Shown piece after piece: positions 43,973-54,590 of a stretch of 64,000 nucleotides of DNA (position 1 is the first letter of the stretch; every line of letters begins with the position of its first letter). A program made the translations under genes and the position numbers. Source of the stretch: Lepas anatifera (lineage: Eukaryota; Arthropoda; Thecostraca; Lepadidae); the NCBI GenBank assembly GCA_034440635.1, contig JAOTON010001681.1, positions 2,358,343 to 2,422,342 of the forward strand, written 5' to 3'. Below the pieces are notes generated by a model that did not search any database, was not told where the DNA came from, and worked only from the letters and a program-made list of their open reading frames with translations.

Positions 43973-45911
43973 ATGGACGGGGTCCAGCCGCCTCCGCCAT
44001 TTCTGCCACACCCCGGCAAGTCGTCCCTGGAGTGGAGCGTGTGGGAGCGCCGGTACTTGAACTACCTGACCGCGGTCGGCGGGTCGGAGTTCACTGCCCT
44101 CCGACAACGGGCTATCCTGCTTCACTGCGTGGGGGAAGAGGCGCACCGAGCATGAAACGCTTCCAACTGCAGTGAAGTTGGAAGGCGAGTCTGAGGCAGA
44201 TGTGGTGCTACGGCAGCTGCGAGAGTTTTATATGCCGTAAGTTAACGTGATCGTAGAACGTTATAAGTTTCGTCAGCGAAGCCAACTGCCTGAAGAGTCA
44301 ACAGCGGACTTTGTCGTTGCGCTCCGGGATTTGTCCAAGTCCTGTGGGTACGGCGCGATGGCTGACGAGCTCATCAGGAATGCAGTTGTTGAGAAGACAA
44401 TCCATCCGGTTCTACGTGAGAGATTTCTTCAGGATAAGGATTTGACGCTCAACAAGGTGCTCACCACTGCTGACGCATACGAGCGTTCTCGAATGCAAGC
44501 CGCCGTGATGACGTCACATTCTGTGTCTAAGGTATCGAGGCCCAATCACTGCCAGTCCGGTGATCAGTGCAAGAACTGTGGTAGGAAGCACCTACCATTA
44601 GGCCATTGTCCGGCCAAAACATCAAGTGTTACGCCTGTCAGCGTGTCGGACATTTCGCTGCCTGGTGCCGCAGTGGCGGTGCCAGCAGTGCCGCCGGTGG
44701 TAGCGGAAACATCCGTAACAGCGGTGCCCGTCGCAAGCAACAGAAGGCCACTTCAGCCAGCAAGGAAGTATCGGAGGATTTTCAAGTTCTGGCTTGCAGT
44801 CAGCAGCACCGGACCAAACTCACCTGTGACGTCAGCATCACAGCTGGGTCACATCAGCGTGAGGTTACGCTACGGGTGGACACCGGAGCTACGTGTTCCA
44901 TCCTCAGTATGGGACTGGCCAGGCAACTGTTTAAGGGCGTTCCCTTTTCTGCCAGCAGCTCCAAACTCTTCGGATTTTGGTCGGAATCCGTTGCCAGTTC
45001 GTGGTAAATTACCTGCAGTCGTGTCCTTCAACGGTCGTGAAGTCAGTACCGAGTTTGTGCTTGTCGACACAGGTGCAAATGAAGCCATCGTGGGCCTGGA
45101 TCTGCTGCAGCAGCTCCGTATAACGCTGCATCCAGCCTCTGATGCAGTCCTAAAGGCGTCTCCTCTTGTCGGAGAAGAAGTTGGAGCTACTGTTTCTGAA
45201 GATGATGTCCGAGCTGCATCCGCCACTGACCCTGTCCTCACAGAGGTCCGTGCCGCCATCCGCTGTGGATGGCCCGGAAGTCGCCGCAAATGCAGCGAAG
45301 TTCTACGCAACTTCTATGACGTCAGAGGAGAGCTCCATATCTTAGAAAACGACGCTGTTGTGCGAGGTGTCGACCGCGTCGTTGTACCGTCATCTCTTCA
45401 ACAGCAGTACTTGGAAGTCGCGCACAAGTCGCATGAAGGCAGCACCCGCACCAAACAGCTGCTGCGCAGCCTAGCCTGGTGGCCAGGCATGGATGCTGCG
45501 ACTTCAGCCCTGGTCCGGGAGTGCACGGCGTGCCAATCAAAAGACTCAGTACTTTCTGGTTCTGCGCGTCCAGCTCCTCTCCAGCCGGTTGAGCTGCCGG
45601 ACCGTCCGTGGTCCAAACTTGGACTGGATATCGTCGGGCCCATCTCAGGGGCGCCGCCTGCCTGCCGATACGCTATTACAACGACAGACTACTACTCCAA
45701 GTGGCCCGAGGTCGGCCTGACCTCAACCGTGGAGACATATGACGTCATAAGTTTCTGAGCGCCATCTTTTCGAGGGAGGGATATCCTGACGAGATCGTCA
45801 GTGACAACGGTACACAGTTCACCAGTTCAAAGTTTGAAGAGTACTTGCAGAAGCGCAACATAAAACACAGCACGTCCTCTCTGTACTGGCCCCGTGGGAA
45901 CACAGCTCACT
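43973..45911 (+). pseudogene. Ty3/Gypsy-like gag-pol relic lacking reverse transcriptase
   Basis: Gag starts at ATG 43973 (MDGVQPPPPFLPHPGKSS). A frameshift near 44150 and TAA at 44238 interrupt it, and it continues from 44247 (RYKFRQRSQ, ADAYERSR). The zinc finger CKNCGRKHLPLGHC is followed, after a frameshift near 44618, by a canonical CYACQRVGHFAAWC knuckle and the protease motif RVDTGATCSIL. A second shift near 44980 restores the frame at GRNPLPVRGK. After VDTGANEAIVGLDLL the sequence passes directly to the pre-integrase region and the HHCC domain (AHKSH ... CTACQ). Integrase core LGLDIVGP and VSDNGTQFTSSKF follow, with a frameshift near 45756. Reverse transcriptase and RNase H (normally about 450 residues) are absent. 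It ends within the integrase core at 45911, before the expected third acidic residue, against a CACTGAAAA element. Confidence 0.88.
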
Positions 45912-46500
45912 GAAAAAAATTCACTAACTTTTGACTCAGAACCACCTTGCTATTAGGGGTTGACCAACCCGAGAGTTCTTGTCCCATACGATGGTAACTT
46001 TACTATGCCAAAGTTGGTAAAACTAACCCAAAACTAATGCACACGTAGTGCTACCATGTGAATACGAGGTATTGAAATTACAAAAAACTAAGGGATTACA
46101 ACCTCAAATAATTAAAACTAAGGTACGTACCAACCCTGAGCTAAGGCAAAGTTAGTCACACCTCGTGTTTACTAAATCAGTACCATATGTTTTTATAGCC
46201 TATTACCATGGTATTAATAGGACAAAACTAAGCCTTTCTGAGCACCGGCTTGGTATTACCAGGTCAAAGTTATGCCCGTAATTCCAGCATGGGTGTGGAT
46301 TCTGGGGGTGCCGGTCGCGATACACTGGTCTGCTATCTTCCTTGATAGCCCACACCCTTCTCCCTGTCTCATTTATGCAGTATTGATGACTCAGGCTCAT
46401 ATTGAACTGAATGCCTAGGGAGACTAAAATACACGTAGTGTTTTCAGCTAGCAACATTCAGTTTGATTTTTAGTTTTTAACCACCATATCAAGTGGTACC
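45908..46500 (+). mobile_element. CACTGAAAAAAATTCAC-ended element, left end
   Basis: The retrotransposon stops exactly where CACTGAAAAAAATTCAC begins. An inverted relative, GTGAATTTTTCTCTCAGTG, is at 49660-49678. Sequence on both sides has the same style (TTCACTA, ACCTTG, CATGGTA words). Whether these are two ends of one element split by later insertions or two separate copies is unclear. Confidence 0.4.
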
Positions 46501-47347
46501 GTTTGGAGCATTATACAGGTGGGCATTTCCTTAAAGAAACAGTGAAGGCATGGGTAAAAATTAAAAATAATTTTATAAAGCAAAAATAGCAATCGCTGGG
46601 TAGCGAGTAGCGGTGCTTTGATTTGAAAAAGTAGCGCTAGCAATAGCAGTGCTAGAGCAGTTTCAGCCTGCCAAGGATAGCGGAAGAAGCAGTAGCGGTT
46701 TGGAAAATTTTGTAGCGGTGCCAGTGGCGGATTTAGCCGGTCGCTTTCTGGGGGGCTGGTCTAAAAAGGTCGTTTAGCAAAAAAACTATCGTGATAGAAA
46801 AACCTGTGGAACCGGACCTTGACGACAAACCGAGATTTCAACTTAAGGAAATTAAAAAAACGTCACGGGGGGGGCAAATTTAACGATGGTTAATATCGCC
46901 GAAGCTGGACGAAACCTTACTTTTCCTCCTAAGCAGAGTTATGCGACTCATGAGCCAGAGTCGAATTTTGACTAAAAAATTGGCTCAATCGACTCAAATT
47001 TGAATTGATTTGAGTAAACAAATTCATGCCGGTGAGTTGAGTTGAGCTGGTTCGCACTACAGCAATGAGTTGAGCTGAGTTGAGTGAGAAGACAGCGAGT
47101 CAAGTGAGCCGACAAAAATATGACTCAACAGAATGTACAATGCTACATCAAAATGTATGAATTTGCCTACTTTTTTCAAAATCTGTTGGTTATGTAAGGT
47201 TTCCTAATCAGTGCAATGTGCAAAGAATGTACAAACCTAAAACTCCAATCCTAAAAATTTAATATTATAGCCTGTAGGTAAGTAGGCATATGAAAACCAT
47301 TTGATAGCAGTGTCCCAAAACTAGTGTGCAAGGGTGCTAGCGTAAAA
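46501..47347. repeat. Low-complexity TAGCGGTGC and GAGTTGAGT tracts
   Basis: 46600-46730 repeats TAGCGGTGCT/GTAGCGCTAGCAA motifs. 46735-46760 holds a hAT-like GTGGCGGATTTAGCC. 46980-47110 is built from GAGTTGAGT and GACTCAA motifs, recurring at 48470-48680 on the other side of element G1. No gene seen. Confidence 0.45.
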
Positions 47348-48193
47348 TTAACACGCGCATTGACGGGGGTCTGAGCCGCCTTCGCTTTGACGAGGGGGCG
47401 GGTACCCGCCCCCCTAAGATCTCGAGAACCACGGTAGGTAGCGAAAAACGGTAAACAGTGTTGGGTAGCCCATCCACTTCTCCATCGAAAATATTTGAAC
47501 CATTTTTTGTCAGGTCATATTTAACGTCACGGGAGGTCAAAACATGCCATCATAGGGATAACATGTAAATTAAGATTTTCGGCCATTACATCTGAACAAG
47601 TAAAGATAGAGCAAAACGACTGGAACTATATGAATCCTCGCAGCAAGCCGAATCAAATGTATATAATTTGATCTTGCTAGGTCAAATCAATGATTTGACC
47701 TGACCTGAAGTCAGGTCATGGTCAAATTATATACAATGCATATCATTAGAACTGCAAAGACAAGGCGAGTCTAATGCAGCTAAAATAAACGCTCTGTCAC
47801 CATCCGTTACTGAGTTATTCAGTAAAAACCATTTTCCCATGTATTTCCAATGGAGAGGTCATGCCTCGTACCTGACCTTAGGTCATCGATATAAAAAATA
47901 CCGGAACATATTTTTGAGAACTCGGTGGGCCCATTATGTGATATGAGCTTTAATCGGATAAGTTCACCCTGCTCCGACTTATGCTATCTTTAACGTTTTT
48001 TTAGGTCAGGTCACTTGACCTGTACTGGTGACCTGACCTGAGATGATCAAACCTTAAAATTTTCACAGGAGTTGTAAAAATAATGAGGGAAAAGGTATGC
48101 CAAATAAGGCGGCGCTACGCGCCGCCGTTTTTCTGCTATCTCCGAAAAACCCAGGGGGGGCGGTTACCCGCCCCCCGTCAATGCGCGTGTTAA
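47348..48193 (+). mobile_element. Complete TTAA element family G (G1)
   Basis: TTAA at 47348-47351 and 48190-48193. Left TTAACACGCGCATTGACGGG, right CCCCGTCAATGCGCGTGTTAA less its first base, so the first 17 or so bases are perfect inverted repeats. Each side next has GGGCGGGTACCCGCCC or GGCGGTTACCCGCC, a self-complementary block. The interior includes GCTAGGTCAAATCAATGATT, GTACCTGACCTTAGGTCATC and GGTGACCTGACCTGAGATG. Non-coding. It lies between two GAGTTGAGT-rich tracts and defines the family. Confidence 0.9.
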
Positions 48194-48469
48194 TATTCAT
48201 ACCAATCGGCCTAGAACACCTAATTTGTTACATTTATCTTATTGCCATTGTGAAGGCCCTAAGGAACCTTTGGGCCTGTTCCAGCGCTTCCTATAAAAAA
48301 TATGAGGAGTAGAGGAGGTCGGATGAGGCCCAAAAATCTGGGTGCGCGTGAACAGTTTCAGAGGATCTTCAGTTTCCTTTCTTGCTTTTTTACAGCTTAC
48401 ATGTTGAATGTTGACCGTTTTGTGTAATCATTAATCATGTATTCAGTATTTATTCATTTATTTTGAATC

Positions 48470-48680
48470 TGTGTCAAATTTTGAGTTGAGTTGACTGGAT
48501 GGAAGCTTGAGCCAGACTTGAGTCGACTCACTGAACATTTGCCTGTGAGTTGAGTTGAGTTGGCGGGCTGGTAGCAGTCAAATTTGAGTCGGCTCACTGA
48601 AGTTTTGATGGTGAGTTGAGGTGGAATTGAGCCAACCGCTTTCAGCTCGCGACTTGAGTTGAGCCGACTCAAAAAAATCT
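48470..48680. repeat. GAGTTGAGT / GACTCA-rich tract
   Basis: Short complementary words GAGTTGAGTTG, TTGAGTCGACTCA and GGCTCACTGAA recur about every 35-60 bp. Same composition as 46980-47110. Probably the other part of an element split by G1. Confidence 0.5.
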
Positions 48681-49280
48681 GAAATGCACAACCCTGCTCC
48701 TAAGAAGAACCTGTCGGGGCAAAGGTCCGGGGGCTTGGGGGTGGAAGATGTCTTGCCCCGAGCTTTTCCATTTGAGGGGATGCCTTTTTGCACCCCCTCC
48801 CCTGGATACGCCACTGAGCGGCACCCACCACAGCAAATTCTTACCTTGACTTGTCCGGTCTTCTTTCTTCAGCTAATAATCACACGTATGATGAATATCA
48901 AATCCCCGTGTTCACACTCGAATTCCACCCTTATCCACGCGAGCTGCCATTAGAAATGGTCGGCAGATAAGGGTAAAATTATATCGTGGATACGGGATAC
49001 ATAACACCGCCACACTATTACCACAACGAAAGCTGCGCTGCACAACGAAACAACGAAGCAATTGATCTATCACGAATGGCCGTCGCGCCCTCCCGCGCGT
49101 TTGCTTATCGACTGGCGCGCCATCAGCCAAAAATGTGAAGCGCGTGCCTTTTTGTTTTCGGCGACGCTAGTTTTACCAGCTTAAATACAAATGCATGTTG
49201 GCATTGGGTGGTGTTTACAGGGGGGTTTAACCCCTGAAACCAAGCCAGTAGCATGGTACCGTGAAAGCTAACGATAAGCC
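48681..49280. other. No gene recognised
   Basis: 48700-48822 ends CCCCTGGATACGCCACTG, a hAT-like terminus, after a CGGGGCAAAGGTCCGGGGGC start, so it may be a MITE. The following 450 bp show no coding or RNA signature. Confidence 0.4.
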
Positions 49281-49494
49281 ATAGGCGGATCCAGGGGGGC
49301 AAGGGGGCACGTGCCCCCGATCGCCCTCGGCGCCCCCTGAAAGGTCGATGGCGCCCCCTGAAATGTCGCTTCCCCCCCAGGATGCGAGTCGGCGCCCACC
49401 GATAGGATTTGGCGCCCACCTGATAGCTTTTGCCGGTCATAGTGGCGCCCCTGGTCCGGATGGGCCCCCCGATCGGCAATCCTGATCGCCTATG
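49281..49494. mobile_element. MITE family K with exact 9-bp target duplication
   Basis: Left ATAGGCGGATCCAGGGGGGC, right CTGATCGCCTATG. CGATAAGCC lies directly outside both ends (49272-49280, 49495-49503). The 214-bp interior has GGGGGCACGTGCCCCC and several GGCGCCCCCTGAAA words. Relatives are at 63322-63605 and 10504-10719. A 9-bp duplication points to a Mutator-like source rather than hAT; that is inference. Confidence 0.8.
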
Positions 49495-49503
49495 CGATAA
49501 GCC

Positions 49504-50552
49504 ACGTCAGACCAAGTATAAGGCGTGCTGAGCACACTAAGGGTTGCGAGCAAACTTAAGCTACACAAGCCTGATTTGGTGAAAACGTGGTTAATGCTTG
49601 GTCAAACACAGTATTTACCATGGTGTGAGCAAGACAAGGTTTAAACTTGTAAAGGCATAGTGAATTTTTCTCTCAGTGCTGTGGAACGGCTCAACCGCAC
49701 AGAAAGAAATTTTTACAAGAGCAAACCTTGTCAGACCCTTGTTTACATGGAAAATTACTAGGGTAAAACGCAAAGCTTGTACGTTCAAAATCCGTGCCAC
49801 GAAAACAAGGGAAATACAAGGAAAACCATGTAGAACAATGGTAGAACCATAGTACGACAGGGGTTGCTAGAAGACGTTGTAAAAACCTTGTAACTTAACT
49901 ATGGTTAACCTACATGGCAAAGACAATGGCTGACAACGTCCCCACAAGCCCTCTACTAGGTCATGATAACCCCATAACAATGGTAGAACAAAGCCTTGTG
50001 TCCGCCTTGTACGCAACCGCAGCCTTCCTACAAGAGCGTGACGAGATTAGAACCTTGCTTACACAACCGCTTTACCAGTGTGTAACGGGGAGGGAACAAG
50101 GGTGTTGCAAGGCTTCTTACAAGGATAAAACGAGACTCGGATTACGTCTTTACAACAGCGGCAGATCCAGGACTTCATTTCGGGGGAGGGGGAAACTTGG
50201 GCGCTCGCGCCTCCCCTGCCATAGTGTCTGGACAGCATCCGACTATGCATTTACTTTAGGCACTCTGACATTTCATGGTGTGGAAGGGGCTTGAGCCCTC
50301 TTAGCCCCTCCCCTTGTACCTACCTCTATTTCCAAAGGAACTTTTCAGTCTCTATGCGAAAGCTAAAGCGTTTTCTGGCCCCAAATGCAACCGGAAGATC
50401 ATCGGTAGTAAAAGGGTAAGCATTGAGCCACCTCTCAAGCAAGAAAATAACCCGCACGTTGCCTTACCCATATCGGTAAAACACAGCATCACTCATCAGG
50501 CACCGATCCATCTTAAGACACCAACAAGATCATATTGGAACTCAACTCACCC
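49504..50552. other. CAAGGTTT/ACCTTG-rich DNA, no convincing gene
   Basis: 49500-49920 repeats CAAGGTTT, AACCTTG and CATGGTA words around the GTGAATTTTTCTCTCAGTG terminus. A 126-codon frame (49914-50294) includes the translation of a CAGCGGCAGATCCAGGAC MITE-like terminus at 50158-50175 and resembles no family, so I reject it as a gene. 50300-50550 is unremarkable. Confidence 0.45.
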
Positions 50553-50690
50553 CAGTGGCGGCGGATAAGGGGGGCAGGGGGGCAGCTGCCCCCAAAATTT
50601 TTGGAAGGGGGCCCAGCGGCTTGGCGCACATATCTGGCCCTTTGCAAATACCCGATAATATCGAGCCTTCTCGCTGACTTTCCCACTGGG
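50553..50690. mobile_element. CAGTGGCGG-type terminus before M6
   Basis: CAGTGGCGGCGGATAAGGGG is followed by GGGGGGCAGCTGCCCCC, a self-complementary block. It is a typical hAT-like left end. No matching right end with the flank ACTCACCC was found, so I cannot tell whether it once enclosed the array that follows. Confidence 0.4.
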
Positions 50691-53600
50691 CCCTACCAGA
50701 TTACCTTTGAGGCCCATAAATTTTGTGCGTGGGGCCCACCAGTTTCCCGATGGGGGCCCGCGACATTCCCACGGGGCCCCACCAGATTCCCTCTGGGGCC
50801 CATCAAATTCGTGGATGGGGCCCGCCAGTTTCCCGATGGGACCCGAGAAATTTCCACTGGAGCCCTACCAGATTTCCTCTGGAACCCATGAATTTCATGG
50901 GTAGGGGCCCACCAGTTTCCCAACGGGGGGCCCATTATATTCCCACTGGGGTCCCACCAGATTCCCTCTGGGGGCCCATAAACTCCCTGTGTGGGCCCAC
51001 CAGCTCTGCGATGGGGCCCACGACATTCCCACGGGGGCCCAACCAGATTCCCTCCGGGGCCCAAAGATTTCGTGGATGGGGCCCACAGTTTTCCGATGGG
51101 GGCCCACGATATTCCTACGGGGGCCCCACCCAAAATCATATTTTTCGTGTGTGGGGCCCACCAGTTTCCCGACGGAGCCTACGATATTTCCACGGGGCCC
51201 ACCAGATTCCCTATGGGGGCCCATAAGTTCCCTGTGTGGGCCCCACCAGTTCTGCGATGGGGCCCAAGACATTCCTATGGGGCCCCACCACCATACATCA
51301 ATTTTGTGCACAGGGCCCATCAATTTTCCGATGGGGCCCACGAAATTCCCACGGCGGCCTACCTGATTCCCTCTGGGGGCCCAAAGACTTCGTGGATTGG
51401 GCCCCACCAGTTTCCCGATGGGGCCCCCGACATTCCCACGGGGCCCCACCAGATTCCCTCTGGGGCCCATCAAATTCGTGGATGGGTCCCGCCAGTTTCC
51501 CGATGGGACCCGAGAAATTTTCACTGGGGCCCTACCAGATTACCTTTGAGGCCCATAGATTTTGTGCGTGGGGCCCACTAGTTTTCCGATGGGGGCCCGC
51601 GACATTCCCACGGGGCCCCACCAGATTCCCTCTGGGGCCCATCAAATTCGTGGATGGGGCCCGCCAGTTTCCCGATGGGACTCGATAATTTCCACTGGGG
51701 CCCTACCAGATTTCCTCTGGAACCCATGAATTTCATGGGTATGGGCCCACCATTCCCAACGGGGGGCCCATTATATTCCCACTGGGGTCCCACCAGATTC
51801 CCTCTGGGGGCCCATAAGCTCCCTGTGTGGGCCCACCAGCTCTGCAATGGGGCCCACGTCATTCCCACGTGGGCCAACCAGATTCCCTCCGGGGGCCCAG
51901 AGACTTCGTGGATGGGGCCACACCAGTTTTCCGATGGGGGCCCACGATATTCCTACGGGGCCCCACCCAAAATCATATGTTTCGTGAGTGGGGCCCCACC
52001 ATTATACATCCATTTTGTGCACGGGGCCCATCAATTTTCCGATGGAGCCCACGACATTCCCACGGGGACCCCACCAGATTCCCTCTGGGGGCCAGACTTC
52101 GTGGATTTGGCCCCACCAGTTTCCCGATGGGGGCCCAAAACATTCCCTACTGGGGCCCGCACCCAAAATAATACATTTTGTGAGTGCAGCCCACCAGTTT
52201 CCCAATGGGGGCCCACGATATCCCTAGGGGGCCCACCAGTTACCCCATGGGGACCCACGATGTCCCCACGGGGGGCCCACCAGATTCCCTTTCGGGGCCC
52301 AGACTTCGTGGATGCGGCCCACCAATTTCCCGATGGGGCCCACGACATTCCCACTGAAGCTTTACCAGATTCCCTCTCTGGGGGCCCATAAATGTAAGGA
52401 CCACCAGTTTCCTCTATGCCCATAAATTGTATGGGTGGGGGCCCATCGGTTCCCCGATATGAGCCCAAAGACTTCGTGGATGTGCCCACTAGCTCCGATG
52501 GGGGCCCACGACATTCCTACAGAGGGCCCATCCAAAATTATACATTTTGTGCATGGGGTACCACCATTTACCCGAGAAGGGCCCACGAAATTCCTACGGG
52601 GCCCCCACTCATACATCTTGTGCGTGGGGCACTACCAGTTTCCTGCGCGATGGGAGCACGACATTCCCATGGGGGCACAGCAGATTCCCTCTGGGGGCCA
52701 GGGGCGGATGCAGGCCGACGGTTTGGGGGGGCAAAGGGACCTAAAATCGGGAAAAACATATGGTTTTTAAAGAAAACCGGCAAAAAATCGGCAAAAATCG
52801 GGCGGTTTGGGGGCAAATGCCTATTTTGCCCCCGCCCCCTGAATCCGCCAGTGCTGGGGGCGCAAAGACTTCGTGGATGGGGCCCACCAATTTTCCGATG
52901 GGGCCCACGACATTCTCACAGGGGCTCTACTATATTCCCTCTGGGGTTCCATAAATGTTCTGGGGTCGGGCCCACCAGTCTCCCGATAGGGGCCCCAAGG
53001 ACTTCGTGGATGGGGCCTCAGATGGGGCCCGCACCAGATTCCTTCTGGGACCCAAAGACTTGTGGATGGTAGGTACCCCACCAATTTCCGGATGGGGCCC
53101 ACGACATTCTCACAGGGGCTCTACTAGATTCCCTCTGGGGTTCCATAAATGTTCTGGGGTCGGGCCCACCAGTCTCCCGATAGGGGCCCAAGGACTTCGT
53201 GGATGGGGCCTCAGATGGGGCCCACACCAGATTCCTTCTGGGACCCAAAGACTTGTGGATGGTAGGTACCCCACCAATTTCCGGATGGGGCCCACGACAT
53301 TCCCACTGGGGCCCTGCCAGATTCCCTCTGCTTCAGGGGCCATATACTTTATGGATGTGGGCCCACCAGTTTCCCGATGGGGGCCCCTTGTGATATTCCC
53401 ACTGGTGCCCCACCAGATTTCTTCTGGGGGCCCATAAGCTTCGTAGGTGGGGTCCCACCATACTCCCGCTTTGGACCCATCAAAATTCCTTCTGGGGGCC
53501 CCTCACGCTTCCAGGCTAAGTGCACCATGAGCTTACCGTCTATGGAGCCCACAAGCTTCCCGCTTCGGGTCCTACGATATTCCTAATGGAGCCCCAGTAG

Positions 53601-53930
53601 TTTCCCTCTTCGGGCCATAAACTTCGTAGGTGGCCCCCAGCAGGTTCTCGACCGGAGGCCGAGCAAGCTTCTAGGCTAGGGACCAAATTAGCTTCTTGAC
53701 TGGGGTCCATTAGCTTTACATCTGATGCTGATTGGGCCTCGACAAGCACCAGTCTGCGTGTCCCACCAATCTCAAGCCTGAGGCCCATTAACTCCCTGGC
53801 TGGGGAACCACCAACATATTATTTTCCCTGGACCCCCACCAGACTCCCACAGGGAACCATCAGCTCTCCTTTTCTCCAGCTCCTCGCCTGGAGGTCCTGG
53901 TCCAATAAACTTTCGTATAAGGATCCATTC
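50691..53930. repeat. Minisatellite M6, 20-22 bp monomers in an 84-bp tetramer
   Basis: Four monomer types follow one another, all starting GGGGCCCA or GGGGCCCC: -CCAGTTTCCCGAT, -CGACATTCCCAC, -CCAGATTCCCTCT and -TAAATTTCGTGGAT. This gives a period near 84 bp. A longer register overlies it: 50697-51150 recurs at about 51536-51990 with the same private variants, an offset of about 840 bp. At the right, 52911-53100 recurs at 53105-53300 (offset 194). The array decays from 53350 to 53930. The 100-245-codon frames on both strands are repeat translations. Confidence 0.93.
52699..52853. mobile_element. hAT-like MITE inserted in M6
   Basis: CAGGGGCGGATGCAGG and CCCTGAATCCGCCAGTG at the ends, with CTGGGGGC exactly duplicated outside (52691-52698, 52854-52861). 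The interior AAAACCGGCAAAAAATCGGC and CCTATTTTGCCCCC match the family of 9037-9201. Removing one duplication restores a normal M6 monomer. Confidence 0.85.
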
Positions 53931-53947
53931 AAAGATCTCAATGCTCA

Positions 53948-54122
53948 CAGTGGCGAATCCAGAGATGGAAGGATCGGGGCAGAAAGTATTCTCCCGACCA
54001 ACCTATTTTTCATGTGTATTTTCTGACAGCATGATGAAGCATGATGTTTTTTTACGAGCAGTTTTTCACGAGTGATGATTGCCTGTTTGCCCACCCTAAA
54101 CACCGGGGCACATCCGCCACTG
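53948..54122. mobile_element. CAGTGGCGAATCC ... ATCCGCCACTG MITE
   Basis: Inverted ends CAGTGGCGAATCC and GGGCACATCCGCCACTG enclose 175 bp with TTTTTTTACGAGCAGTTTTT in the middle. AATGCTCA precedes the left end and occurs again at 54143-54150, 20 bp past the right end, so the true boundary is uncertain. Confidence 0.55.
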
Positions 54123-54357
54123 CTTGCCTGATTTCTGCTATGAATGCTCAATGCTCATCATTAGAAGAATGACTGAAAACACAAACAACCCACATTACTG
54201 GCTACTTTTTTAATTCTTTTTTGATTATCCTCCTGGTCGATGTTGCACAGAAACTCAGTCCTGGCCTCGGTTGATGAGCTGCTACCGCTTATTTTCGACG
54301 AAATTATTTAAAGACCTTGGGTATAGTCAGCTGTTGTTTGTTATTGTTGGGTGAGAA

Positions 54358-54376
54358 TGGAATGAATGAATGAATG
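54358..54376. repeat. Short GAAT microsatellite
   Basis: GGAATGAATGAATGAATGG, about four GAAT units. No other notable feature between 54123 and 54590. Confidence 0.8.
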
Positions 54377-54590
54377 GAGCGGTAGCGGCCACCCATTCTC
54401 CCAAATCGGGTATCGGGGGACATTTCATCTTTACAGGTTTGCATGGACTTGGAAACCATGCATCCCACGAGGTTAAAACCGGCAAGGCTTGATAGATGTG
54501 GGCGCCATCTATAACATATCTGCTGTTGTACCACATTGCAACTATGGGTGGACCGTGCGGTGAGGTGAAAGTTTGTCATCAAAAAGCTTT

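Noticed and set aside
49914..50294. 126-codon gene candidate
   Set aside because: Part of the frame is a translated MITE terminus, no domain is visible, and the surroundings are transposon-derived.
50895..52391. Frames of 196-245 codons on both strands
   Set aside because: They follow the 84-bp period of M6, a multiple of three, so all phases stay open over long stretches without selection.
53940..54150. 8-bp target duplication AATGCTCA for the MITE at 53948
   Set aside because: The second copy starts 20 bp beyond the inverted terminus, so the ends and the duplication do not agree.
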